A stretch of 64,000 bases of DNA, taken from NCBI GenBank assembly GCA_029243395.1, contig JAQWSE010000002.1:62001-126000 (forward strand), written 5' to 3'. Positions 17,337-25,644 of the stretch are shown here, piece by piece. Each line of letters starts with the position of its first letter. Position 1 is the first letter of the stretch. The notes beneath the pieces were generated by a model. That model was not told the origin of the DNA and searched no databases. It saw only the letters and a program-made list of their open reading frames with translations. A program made the position numbers and the translations under genes. Source of the DNA: Paracoccaceae bacterium (lineage in GTDB: Bacteria > Pseudomonadota > Alphaproteobacteria > Rhodobacterales > Rhodobacteraceae).

Positions 17337-18731
17337 TTGCCAAAGAGTTTCAGACTGATTTTAGTTTTATTTTTTTTAGGCGTTGATTTTGTTCTACCTA
17401 AAGTTCTTTTTGCCTATGAATTTGCTCACTATATGATTGATGCAAGGACGGGTAAATTTCTCTATGGCATTAATTATGAAAAGGAATTACATCCAGCATC
17501 TTTGACAAAAATGATGACCCTGTATTTGGCTTTTAACGAGCTAAAAAAAAATAGAATGAATTTAGATGACTTAGTGACAATAAGTCAGAATGCTTCATTA
17601 GAACCTTCTTCCAAGCTATGGCTGTCACCTGGTCAAAGGGTTTCTGTCAGAACTCTAATTAGGGGAGCAGCTATTCGTTCAGCAAATGACGCTGCCACAG
17701 CCCTTGGTGAACATATTGCAGGAACTGAGGCAAAGTTTGCCGATTATATGACTCTTGCCGCAAGAGAGATGGGTATGTCAAAGACGGTATTTAAGAATGC
17801 GCATGGTCTAACGTCTTCTAGGCATCGTTCAACTCCAAAAGATATGGTAATTTTGGCTCGGCGACTTGTTTTTGATTTTCCAGAATACTACAATTTATTT
17901 GGAAGAATTTCGGTTCGAGTGCTTGGCAAAGATCTTTACAATACCAATAGAAGGTTCTTAGCAGCATACTCAGGATCTGATGGTATAAAAACGGGTTTTA
18001 CATCTGCTGCTGGCTATAATTTAGCTGCATCGGCATCCAGAGGAAATACAAGAATCATAGCTGTGATTTTTGGTGCAGGGTCTGTTCCCTTAAGAAATAA
18101 GAGAATGACAGAACTACTTGATTTAGGCTTTTCTAGAGTACCAAAGGTGGCATCGTACATTCCTATGTTCTCTCTTAACCTAAGACCGGATATGATCAAC
18201 CAAATTGGAAAGAATAGTCTATTGAAATTCAGCAAAATTCCAATAAGAAGACCAGGGGATTTAATCTCTCCAATTAAAACTAGCGATGATGATACAAAGC
18301 AAATGGAGGAAATTCTTGAAGGAATAGAAAGTTCTTTAATGCAAGTGGCCAAGCAAAATTCTGAAGTTATTGAAGGTTCTATACCTATGATCTTCAATAA
18401 CTCATTAAATAGTCCACCTAGCCGACCAAAAATTCTAATGGGAGATAAAGAGGTTACATATTTAGAAAATAATACTAGCACTATTGATAAGGAAAAAATA
18501 AAAATACTCGTTGGATTTTATTACAACAAATATCACGCCGAAAAAGAGTTGCCTAGCATCTTATTAAGTGACCCAAGCTTACTAGAGAATGTCACCCTAG
18601 AGATTTCTGAAGAGGTTTTTAGGAATAAAAAAGGATTTCGGATAAGAATTTCTCCTTTATCGGAGCTAAATGCTCAAAGGGCCTGTGCTAAAATACGAAC
18701 TTCGGGAGAACTGTGTGAAATATCAAGATAA
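17337..18731 (+). CDS. D-alanyl-D-alanine carboxypeptidase (class C/A low-molecular-weight PBP) with C-terminal SPOR-like domain
   Basis: 464-residue periplasmic serine peptidase that trims the terminal D-Ala from peptidoglycan stem peptides. An N-terminal signal peptide (about 1-26) precedes the catalytic domain. The three penicillin-binding motifs are complete: SLTK (residues 55-58), SAN (about 117-119) and KTG (about 218-220). The last ~75 residues resemble a SPOR domain, which binds denuded glycan and targets septa; this part is less certain. Start is TTG 17337 with a weak ribosome binding site. It is a single gene converging on rpmE. Confidence 0.9.
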   Translation: MPKSFRLILVLFFLGVDFVLPKVLFAYEFAHYMIDARTGKFLYGINYEKELHPASLTKMMTLYLAFNELKKNRMNLDDLVTISQNASLEPSSKLWLSPGQRVSVRTLIRGAAIRSANDAATALGEHIAGTEAKFADYMTLAAREMGMSKTVFKNAHGLTSSRHRSTPKDMVILARRLVFDFPEYYNLFGRISVRVLGKDLYNTNRRFLAAYSGSDGIKTGFTSAAGYNLAASASRGNTRIIAVIFGAGSVPLRNKRMTELLDLGFSRVPKVASYIPMFSLNLRPDMINQIGKNSLLKFSKIPIRRPGDLISPIKTSDDDTKQMEEILEGIESSLMQVAKQNSEVIEGSIPMIFNNSLNSPPSRPKILMGDKEVTYLENNTSTIDKEKIKILVGFYYNKYHAEKELPSILLSDPSLLENVTLEISEEVFRNKKGFRIRISPLSELNAQRACAKIRTSGELCEISR

Positions 18732-18812
18732 TAAGCCGAAATAAGATCACTCTATAACCCAAATTCTAACTTTTCTAGGATTTTAAAATAAATCAATGAT
18801 AATGTTCTTGCC

Positions 18813-19034
18813 CTAAAAGCCCAAACCTTCATATTTCTTTTTGAACTTTGACACTCTACCACCTGTATCAAGCAATTTTTGTTTACCCCCTGTCCAAGCA
18901 GGATGAGACAGTGGATCAATATCAAGATTTATTTTGTCGCCTTCTTTCCCAAAAGTGGATCTTGTCTTATAGGTTTCCCCACTTGTCATTGTGATTTCTA
19001 CAAAGTGGTAATCTGGGTGTATTTCTTTTTTCAT
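18813..19034 (-). CDS. rpmE: 50S ribosomal protein L31 (zinc-free type)
   Basis: 73-residue ribosomal protein. The [20 protein letters not shown] start, TRSTFG and the [18 protein letters not shown] segment match L31. None of the four zinc-ligand cysteines of the C+ form is present, so this is the C-minus type, as is usual in alphaproteobacteria. It lies 16 bases after rplS and is the last gene of the ffh-rpsP-rimM-trmD-rplS-rpmE series. No hairpin-plus-T terminator is obvious between it and the convergent carboxypeptidase gene. Confidence 0.95.
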   Translation of the reverse strand: MKKEIHPDYHFVEITMTSGETYKTRSTFGKEGDKINLDIDPLSHPAWTGGKQKLLDTGGRVSKFKKKYEGLGF

Positions 19035-19050
19035 ATTGGTTCTCCATCAA

Positions 19051-19431
19051 TTATTTATTTGAACCAGAAGGTTTATAATTTGTTTTCTCAGCGATTCGGG
19101 CAGATTTACCACTTCGATCTCTTAGATAGTATAGTTTTGCTCTACGCACTTTTCCTCTGCGTACAACAGTAATGTTTTCAATATTTGGGGAGTGAAGAGG
19201 AAATACCCTTTCAACTCCTTCTCCAAAAGAAATTTTTCTGACTGTAAATGACGCTGCTATCCCATCGCCACCTTTTCTGGATATCACTACCCCCTCATAG
19301 TTTTGCACACGACTTCTGCTGCCTTCACTTACCTTATACCCTACTCTTAAGGTATCACCAGGTGAGAAATCAGGGATATTCTTACCGAGTTTTGTAATCT
19401 GGTCATTATCTAATTGTTCTATAATATTCAT
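19051..19431 (-). CDS. rplS: 50S ribosomal protein L19
   Basis: About 126 residues with the L19 core: [13 protein letters not shown], the [14 protein letters not shown] motif and [15 protein letters not shown]. The L19 protein sits at the subunit interface. A frame four codons longer exists (ATG 19443), but ATG 19431 is preferred because GGAGAGAG lies directly before it and family members begin MNIIEQL. It follows trmD and precedes rpmE closely, the standard alphaproteobacterial order. Confidence 0.95.
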   Translation of the reverse strand: MNIIEQLDNDQITKLGKNIPDFSPGDTLRVGYKVSEGSRSRVQNYEGVVISRKGGDGIAASFTVRKISFGEGVERVFPLHSPNIENITVVRRGKVRRAKLYYLRDRSGKSARIAEKTNYKPSGSNK

Positions 19432-19453
19432 AACTCTCTCCATCCAAAAAATT

Positions 19454-20203
19454 TCATGTATTCTTCAAGCGCTGATATTTAACCCACATATCAGGTCGTC
19501 TGATCTTTGTTATTTCCTCGGACTTTTTATTTCTCCATTGCCTAATATTTTTATGGTGACCCGAAAGTAACTCGTCCGGTATAGGTAAATTTTGCCAAAT
19601 TCTAGGGCTTGTATAGTGTGGGTATTCTAATAAACCTTCAGAAAAACTTTCCTCCAATAATGAATTTTGATTCCCTACTACGTGGGGTATAAGCCTTACA
19701 GTTGAATCAATCAAGGCTTGAGCTGCTATTTCTCCACCCGATATTATGAAATCTCCTAAGGAAATTTCAGGAATCTGATGAAATTCTAGAATTCTCTCGT
19801 CAAAGCCTTCATAACGCCCACAGACAAGTATTAAACCTTTGCATTTAGAAAAACTGGCAGCCATTTCTTGATCATATACTTTTCCCCTAGGTGACAACGC
19901 TATTATTGGCCACTCCTGTCTATCATAATTGGCGCTACTTTTTATGTGCCCTATCGCTCGATCAAGAACATCAGCCCTAAGAACTAACCCAGCACCACCG
20001 CCTGCTGGAGAACCATCAACAGTTTTGCGTTCGTCAAAAGCAAATTCCCTCAAATTTATAATATCAAGTGACCAAAGATTTTTCTTTAAAGCCTTACCTA
20101 CAAGAGAATGCCCCAAGGTGCCTGGGAACATTTCGGGGAAAAGGGTGATAACTTTGGCAGTCCAAGGATGGTTCACATGTCTAATCTCTTTTTCTGTGGT
20201 CAT
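19454..20203 (-). CDS. trmD: tRNA (guanine-N1-)-methyltransferase
   Basis: SPOUT-class enzyme that makes m1G37 next to the anticodon using SAM, which prevents +1 frameshifting. 249 residues is normal. Seen motifs: [20 protein letters not shown] at the start, [18 protein letters not shown] (about 62-79), [13 protein letters not shown] (about 131-143) and [15 protein letters not shown] (about 147-161), which form the trefoil-knot SAM site. It lies between rimM and rplS in a compact operon. Confidence 0.96.
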   Translation of the reverse strand: MTTEKEIRHVNHPWTAKVITLFPEMFPGTLGHSLVGKALKKNLWSLDIINLREFAFDERKTVDGSPAGGGAGLVLRADVLDRAIGHIKSSANYDRQEWPIIALSPRGKVYDQEMAASFSKCKGLILVCGRYEGFDERILEFHQIPEISLGDFIISGGEIAAQALIDSTVRLIPHVVGNQNSLLEESFSEGLLEYPHYTSPRIWQNLPIPDELLSGHHKNIRQWRNKKSEEITKIRRPDMWVKYQRLKNT

Positions 20204-20230
20204 TGTACAATCCTTTGGTAACTCTCTTAA

Positions 20231-20740
20231 TCATTCTGTTGGAGGAATAATAACTATTTTTTTTGACTCCACGTTCACTTTAGGAAAAGTTTCTTCATTG
20301 AAGTGAATCAGAAGAGACTTTCCATCTTCAAATTTAAGTATTTCCAAGAGTTCTCCTGCCCCAAAATTATGTATTCCTTTGACTTTACCAAAGATTTTTT
20401 CGGCGAAAGTATAAACTATACAACCCTCTAAGTCTGAAAAATAAAATTCCTGATTTGATAAATAGGGAAATTTTTGTCTATCAGCATAAAGACTCTTTCT
20501 ACTTAATCTGTCGGCTGAGTTCTTATTCTCTACATGTGGTATACACACTATAAATAAGTCATCCTTGATAACTTTATGCAGGGACAAAAAAATTGGAGCA
20601 TTGGTGCTTTCAATTAGAATTGGATTGTAATCAAATATTGATAATGGATTTTGACAAAATGACAGAATTTTCACCTGGCCTTGTACACCGAAAGACTTAA
20701 TTATCTGACCCACAACTACAAATGAATCAAAATTTGTCAA
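20231..20740 (-). CDS. rimM: Ribosome maturation factor RimM
   Basis: 169-residue 16S rRNA processing factor that binds S19 during 30S head assembly. An N-terminal RimM domain (VVGQIIKSFGVQGQVKILSF, about residues 8-27) and a C-terminal PRC-barrel-like domain (about 95-165, with FGKVKGIHNFGAGELLEI) are present. Start is TTG 20740. It lies between rpsP and trmD as in most proteobacteria. The gap from rpsP is about 80 bases. Confidence 0.93.
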   Translation of the reverse strand: MTNFDSFVVVGQIIKSFGVQGQVKILSFCQNPLSIFDYNPILIESTNAPIFLSLHKVIKDDLFIVCIPHVENKNSADRLSRKSLYADRQKFPYLSNQEFYFSDLEGCIVYTFAEKIFGKVKGIHNFGAGELLEILKFEDGKSLLIHFNEETFPKVNVESKKIVIIPPTE

Positions 20741-20822
20741 AAAATCTCATTCACTATATTAAAATGGTACATCTGATTTTTTATTTGTGAAGTCATTCAA
20801 CTCGGTTTTTGTCCTTTGTTAA

Positions 20823-21515
20823 TTATTTTCCCACCTTTTCTTCTGGGGAGTCTTCTGTTTGAGTTTCTGCAGCCTTGTCCTCTGGAGGGGCTTCTGTTTG
20901 AGTTTCTGCAGCCTTGTCTTCTGAGGAGTCTTCTGTTTGAGTTTCTGCAGCCTTGTCCTCTGGAGGGGCTTCTGTTTGAGTTTCTGCAGTCTTGTCTTCT
21001 GGAGGGGCTTCTGTTTGAGTTTCTGCAGCCTTGTCCTCTGGAGTGCTTTCAGCTTGAGTTTCTACCGTCTTTCCATCTGAAGAACCTGTAGTTTCAGATT
21101 CTTTTTTCTCATTTATTGTGATATTTTGATCATCAATTTGCTCATTTTGATTTTCTTTTTTGACCACATCAACAGGAGCATCTTTTTTTTCAGATTTAGC
21201 CTTCTCTCTTTCTTCAGTTGCCTTATGTTTTAGGCCTTTCTTCGGATTGTTTCTAGATTTGGTCGGAACCACAGACAAGTTTTCAAGCATTCTGGAGATT
21301 CTATCTGATAATTGAGCTCCCTTGCCCATCCATTCCTGAATTTTTTCAACATTTAATTTAATGCGTTCGGGGTGCTCTTTTGGTAACAAAGGATTATATG
21401 TCCCCAGCTTTTCTATAAATCTACCATCTCTAGGCATACGGTTATCTGCTACGACCACTCTGTAGTATGGTCTCTTCTTAGATCCTCCTCTAGCCAAACG
21501 AATTTTTATTGCCAT
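20823..21515 (-). CDS. rpsP: 30S ribosomal protein S16 with long repetitive C-terminal tail
   Basis: Residues 1-85 are a standard S16 ([34 protein letters not shown]). S16 binds 16S rRNA early in 30S assembly. The protein continues to 230 residues, far beyond the usual 80-130: a Lys-rich section (about 90-120), an Asn/Glu/Ser-rich section, and finally six 13-residue units based on [13 protein letters not shown]. The tail is strongly acidic, in contrast to the basic core, and is likely disordered and exposed on the ribosome. The core reading frame is continuous with the tail, with no frameshift or stop. Confidence 0.93.
   Translation of the reverse strand: MAIKIRLARGGSKKRPYYRVVVADNRMPRDGRFIEKLGTYNPLLPKEHPERIKLNVEKIQEWMGKGAQLSDRISRMLENLSVVPTKSRNNPKKGLKHKATEEREKAKSEKKDAPVDVVKKENQNEQIDDQNITINEKKESETTGSSDGKTVETQAESTPEDKAAETQTEAPPEDKTAETQTEAPPEDKAAETQTEDSSEDKAAETQTEAPPEDKAAETQTEDSPEEKVGK
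20832..21065 (-). repeat. Six tandem 39-bp units at the 3' end of rpsP
   Basis: Six consecutive 39-base units encode 13-residue repeats of the type [13 protein letters not shown], with variants ending [16 protein letters not shown] and ESTPEDKA. The unit length is a multiple of three, so copy-number change by slippage or recombination would keep the frame. Several units are nearly identical at DNA level (a repeated CTTCTGTTTGAGTTTCTGCA on the plus strand), suggesting recent expansion or homogenisation. Confidence 0.92.
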
Positions 21516-21554
21516 TAATTTATCTCCCCAAATACCTGATTAAAGTTTTTAATA

Positions 21555-21842
21555 TCAACGTGATTTTATTTTGTTATGATTCTTTACAACTTCAGAAGTG
21601 ATAAATTTCAAAAGCTTTTCTGCAAAATCGACATCCAGATTCGCATCCTCAGATAATTTTCTTACTCTCTCAACCTGGACTAATTCTCTCTTATGATCGG
21701 TTGCTTGGATTCTTGCCTCGGCTTTTAATTTTCCAATCTTCTCAGTTTGTTTAAACCGTTCTCCCAGAGTATATACAAGGATGGCATCAAGTTTGTCTAC
21801 AGATCTTCGATATTCGGCCAATTTTTCTTCAAAATTTTTCAT
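21555..21842 (-). CDS. Chorismate mutase, AroQ type
   Basis: 95-residue all-helical protein, the size and pattern of monofunctional AroQ chorismate mutases that convert chorismate to prephenate for Phe and Tyr synthesis. Characteristic residues are visible: the first-helix Arg and Asp (RRSVDKLDAILVYTLGER), the TEKIGKLKAEA stretch with the conserved Lys, and a later helix with the conserved Val/Glu region. It lies 8 bases after ffh and 39 bases before rpsP, an arrangement common in alphaproteobacteria. Confidence 0.87.
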   Translation of the reverse strand: MKNFEEKLAEYRRSVDKLDAILVYTLGERFKQTEKIGKLKAEARIQATDHKRELVQVERVRKLSEDANLDVDFAEKLLKFITSEVVKNHNKIKSR

Positions 21843-21850
21843 GACGGTGA

Positions 21851-23338
21851 TTAGTTTTTTTTCATGAAATCTGGGATCCCACCCATCATTCTAGTTAAGT
21901 CTTTTGATCCCAAATTATTTTGCAAAGGGTTTCTCAAGGCTGCATTTTGATCTACTAGATCAGTCAGTTTCTCTTTGCTTCCACTATTTCCAGTTAAATT
22001 CCCAATCAAATCACGTAGCATACCTCTATTACCTTTACGACCGATTTTCTTCATGACATCAGCCATCTGCCGATGCATTTTAATTAATTTATTTAGATCG
22101 GAGACTTCTTGTCCAGCTCCTATGGCGATACGCTTTTTTCTGCTAGCTTGAAGAATTTGTGGATTCGATCTTTCTCTTTTTGTCATGGATGTAATAAGTG
22201 CGATCTGTCTACTAAGAATCTTGTCATCTAAGTTGGCTTTCTCAAGTTGTTTAGATATTTTCCCTAAACCTGGAATCATACCCAGCATTCCTTGCATTCC
22301 ACCCATTTTAATGGTTTGCTCAAGCTGCAATCTTAAGTCGTTCATATTGAAATAGCCCTTCTCTAGCCTCTTAATCATTCTTTGTGTTTTTTCGGCATCC
22401 AATTGTTCTTGAGCTTTTTCTACCAAGGAGATTATATCTCCCATACCTAGTATCCTGTCGGCTATTCTTTTAGGTTCAAATACTTCAAGTTCGTTGGATT
22501 TTTCACCTACCCCAATGAATTTAATAGGCTTTTGGGTTATAGCTCGCATCGAGAGAGCTGCCCCGCCTCTACTGTCACCATCTAATTTGGTGACAATTAT
22601 TCCATCCAATTTGCAGGTAGCGTCAAATTCTTTTGCTACATGAACAGCATCTTGCCCTGTTAGCCCATCAACTACCAAAAGAGTCTCATTTGGATTTATC
22701 TTTGATTTCACTTGGGCTATTTCATCCATAAGATTTTTGTCTACGTGTGTTCTACCAGCGGTATCAAGAATGAAGACGTCATATCCACCTAATGTAGCTT
22801 GTTGTTTTGCTCTTGATGCAATGTCTACAGGTTTTTGATTGGGTACTATTTCCAGCACATCTATCTGGTTTTGTTCGCCCAAAATCTTTAACTGATCCAT
22901 GGCGGCTGGTCTTCTAGTATCTAAACTAGCCATCAAAACCTTCTTTTTATTCTTTTCTTTCAGTAATTTAGATAACTTAGAAGTTGTAGTAGTCTTTCCA
23001 GATCCTTGAAGCCCAATCATGAGAACACTTGCTGGAGGAGAATCAATCTTTAACTTTTGTTCGCTTTCTCGATTGACAGAAAGTAAATCAATTAGCTCAT
23101 CATGAACAATTTTGATGACTTGTTGACCTGGTGTAACTGATTTTATAACACTGTGACCTGTTGCCTTAACCCTAATTTTTTCAACAAATTCTTTTACCAC
23201 TTCAAGAGCCACATCTGCTTCTAGTAAGGATAAACGTACCTCTCGGAGAGTGTGATTTACATCATTCTCAGTTACTATTCCCTTCTTAGTTAGTTTTTCG
23301 AGAATACTAGTTAAATTTTTTGATAAGCTAGCGAACAT
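21851..23338 (-). CDS. ffh: Signal recognition particle protein Ffh
   Basis: 495-residue GTPase that binds signal sequences of nascent membrane proteins with 4.5S RNA and docks on FtsY. The N-domain is followed by the G-domain with GLQGSGKTTTTSKL (P-loop, about residues 107-120), DTAGRTHVD and TKLDGDSRGGAAL, then the methionine-rich M-domain from about 325 (GGMQGMLGMIPG). It is the first gene of the minus-strand run through chorismate mutase, rpsP, rimM, trmD, rplS and rpmE. The divergent trhO begins about 190 bases away. Confidence 0.97.
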   Translation of the reverse strand: MFASLSKNLTSILEKLTKKGIVTENDVNHTLREVRLSLLEADVALEVVKEFVEKIRVKATGHSVIKSVTPGQQVIKIVHDELIDLLSVNRESEQKLKIDSPPASVLMIGLQGSGKTTTTSKLSKLLKEKNKKKVLMASLDTRRPAAMDQLKILGEQNQIDVLEIVPNQKPVDIASRAKQQATLGGYDVFILDTAGRTHVDKNLMDEIAQVKSKINPNETLLVVDGLTGQDAVHVAKEFDATCKLDGIIVTKLDGDSRGGAALSMRAITQKPIKFIGVGEKSNELEVFEPKRIADRILGMGDIISLVEKAQEQLDAEKTQRMIKRLEKGYFNMNDLRLQLEQTIKMGGMQGMLGMIPGLGKISKQLEKANLDDKILSRQIALITSMTKRERSNPQILQASRKKRIAIGAGQEVSDLNKLIKMHRQMADVMKKIGRKGNRGMLRDLIGNLTGNSGSKEKLTDLVDQNAALRNPLQNNLGSKDLTRMMGGIPDFMKKN

Positions 23339-23528
23339 TCAATTAAAAAGATCCTGTATTTTGTGAAATGCTATCAAGATTCAAGGATTAGCCCAAATCA
23401 TTAGTCACCTTCAATACAAAAAAGTGTCAAAATTTGATTTCAGGATCTAGGCCAAATTTCATTTCGGGTCAAGTGATTAGTAGTTAAGTTTACTTGAAAA
23501 ATCTCTGCGTAATTGATACTTGGTATCC

Positions 23529-24440
23529 ATGGAATCTTTAAAGGTCGCTTCTTTATATTGTTTTACTAAGCTTGATTCAGTGAATGAAAAGCGTGATAAC
23601 ATTTTTCGAATTTGCAAAAATCTTGGTGTGAAAGGTTTAATCATCATGGCAAATGAAGGCATTAATGGAACAATTGCCGGAGAAATAAAGAAGGTTGATA
23701 CCGTAATAAAAAATATAAAAGAGATCATGAACTGTGATCAAATTAATCTAAAGCAATCTTTAATAAAAGAAATCCCATTTGGAAGAATCAAGGTAAAAAT
23801 AAAGAAAGAAATTGTAACTTTTGGTATTGACGAAATATCAATGGCTGAACAGCCTGGGATATATGTTGAGCCGAAGGACTGGAACAGGCTTATGCGTGAT
23901 GAAAATGTAGTTACTATTGATACAAGAAATGATTATGAGGTTGCTATAGGATCATTCATAGGATCAATAAATCCAAATACTGAAAATTTTTCAGATTTCC
24001 CTGAGTGGTGGAGAAAAAATGGTGAACAATACAAAGGTAAGTCCGTAGCCATGTTTTGTACCGGTGGTATAAGATGCGAGAAATCTACCAAATATCTTCT
24101 TAAACATGGTGTAAGAAAGGTCTACCATCTTAAGGGAGGCATTTTAAACTATTTGGAAAGCTATAAGGGAAATGAAAGTCGGTGGGAGGGGGAATGCTTT
24201 GTCTTTGACCAAAGAGTATCGGTCGGTCCAAATATTAAAAATGGTTCTTGTTCACTTTGCTTTGCATGTAGACATCCTCTTAGCTCCTCTGAGCTAAATC
24301 ACCCACATTATGAAGAAGGTGTTAGTTGCCGGCATTGCTATGAAAAGACTGGTTATGAAAGAAAAAGAAATTTTAGAGAGAGACAAAAGCAAATAAAATT
24401 GTCTGCCCTAAAGGGTGAGAAGCATTTGAAGTATTTTTAA
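23529..24440 (+). CDS. trhO: tRNA uridine(34) hydroxylase TrhO (rhodanese-domain protein)
   Basis: About 303 residues. TrhO uses oxygen to make 5-hydroxyuridine at wobble U34 of some tRNAs. The N-terminal acylphosphatase-like domain contains KGLIIMANEGINGTIAG. The rhodanese domain (about 120-215) carries the catalytic cysteine in FCTGGIRCEKS. A C-terminal cysteine-rich segment (CSLCFACRHPL and CRHCYEKTG) fits the zinc-binding region of the family. An in-frame TTG at 23520 is an alternative start; ATG 23529 fits family length better. Confidence 0.9.
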   Translation: MESLKVASLYCFTKLDSVNEKRDNIFRICKNLGVKGLIIMANEGINGTIAGEIKKVDTVIKNIKEIMNCDQINLKQSLIKEIPFGRIKVKIKKEIVTFGIDEISMAEQPGIYVEPKDWNRLMRDENVVTIDTRNDYEVAIGSFIGSINPNTENFSDFPEWWRKNGEQYKGKSVAMFCTGGIRCEKSTKYLLKHGVRKVYHLKGGILNYLESYKGNESRWEGECFVFDQRVSVGPNIKNGSCSLCFACRHPLSSSELNHPHYEEGVSCRHCYEKTGYERKRNFRERQKQIKLSALKGEKHLKYF

Positions 24441-24502
24441 GCTGTGCTGAAAAGACTTCATTTCTTTTTTCAATTAACCAGGTTAGTTGGCGGTACTTTA
24501 AT

Positions 24503-25609
24503 ATGGATTTGATCAAACGATATCATGCAATCATTTCTAAAGGTGGCCTCGAACCGGATCAGTCGCAAGAACAGGCAATTAAGCGTCTTAACATAGTTAA
24601 AGGCGAGATCTTAGATTTAAGGAATTTTAGAGCAACTAAGAGGTCACTTGCTGGATTTTTTAAAGTGCGTGGAACTCCTTCATTAGAATCCAGGAATAAG
24701 GGACTTTATATGTTTGGTGGTGTGGGTACAGGAAAAAGTATGGTGATGGATTTATTTTTTGAGAGTGTGAATTCATCGAGGAAAAGGCGTGTACATTTTC
24801 ATGCCTTTATGTATGAGTTCCATGAAAGGCTGAAAAACATAAGATTAATGAGAAAGAAAGATCCTGTTCGCATCATTTGCCAAGAGATTCTAAACGAAAT
24901 TGATTTATTATGTTTTGACGAATTTCAAATAATTGACATCACGGATGCTATGATTGTTGGTAGATTATTTCAGGAACTTTTCCTTGGTGGATTGACAGTT
25001 ATCACCACTTCCAATTTTCATCCAGAGGAACTTTACAAGGACGGGTTAAATAGGGGATTATTTTTACCATTTATTACACTATTGATGAAAAATATTGAGA
25101 TAATAAAAGTAGATAACCGAAAAGATTATAGGAACAGAAAGTTGAGGAGAGAGGATAGTTATTTTTGTGAAGAAGAAGTCACAGCGGTAGTCGGATTCAA
25201 TAGAATCTGGGAAGATATTGTTGATTGTGGAACGCAGGAATTGATTATTCACTATCAAGGTAGAGAGTTAAAATTGCAAAACTATGGTAATGGTGCTTGT
25301 CGGATTTCATTTCAAGAGCTTTGCGAACAGCCTCTAAGTGCAGTGGATTATTTAAACCTTTGCAATCATATCAAAGTACTTTTCTTGGAAAATATACCTA
25401 TTCTATCAAGTTCTCAAAATGATATAGCTAGAAGGTTCATTCTGCTGATTGATGCACTTTACGAAGCTAATATAAGGATAGTTTGTCTGTCTGCCGTTGA
25501 ACCTGAGGGTATTTATGTAAGCGGTAGGTTTCAGAAAGAATTTGCACGAACAGTCTCTAGGTTAAATGAAATGAGGGGAGATGATTGGCCAAGGAAAGAT
25601 GATCGGTAA
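24503..25609 (+). CDS. zapE: Cell division protein ZapE (AFG1-like ATPase)
   Basis: 368-residue AFG1/ZapE-family P-loop ATPase, which in E. coli regulates the FtsZ ring during constriction. Walker A is GGVGTGKSMVMD (about residues 73-84) and Walker B is LLCFDEFQI (about 135-143), followed by the family DITDAMIVGRLF and TTSNFHPEELYKDGL blocks. The C-terminal part (FLIDALYEANIRIVCLSA) also matches. It follows trhO by 62 bases on the same strand and converges on rnr, with 35 bases between stops. Confidence 0.93.
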   Translation: MDLIKRYHAIISKGGLEPDQSQEQAIKRLNIVKGEILDLRNFRATKRSLAGFFKVRGTPSLESRNKGLYMFGGVGTGKSMVMDLFFESVNSSRKRRVHFHAFMYEFHERLKNIRLMRKKDPVRIICQEILNEIDLLCFDEFQIIDITDAMIVGRLFQELFLGGLTVITTSNFHPEELYKDGLNRGLFLPFITLLMKNIEIIKVDNRKDYRNRKLRREDSYFCEEEVTAVVGFNRIWEDIVDCGTQELIIHYQGRELKLQNYGNGACRISFQELCEQPLSAVDYLNLCNHIKVLFLENIPILSSSQNDIARRFILLIDALYEANIRIVCLSAVEPEGIYVSGRFQKEFARTVSRLNEMRGDDWPRKDDR

Positions 25610-25644
25610 GGGTTATTAACAAATATTGGTTCAAAATGAAATTT

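Noticed and set aside
20832-21065. CRISPR-like array
   Set aside because: The units are contiguous with no unique spacers and are coding in rpsP; this is a protein repeat.
20816-21091. 91-codon plus-strand frame with Leu/Phe/Pro repeats opposite rpsP
   Set aside because: It is the shadow of the 39-bp repeat in rpsP; its regular repeats follow from the coding repeats of the real gene.
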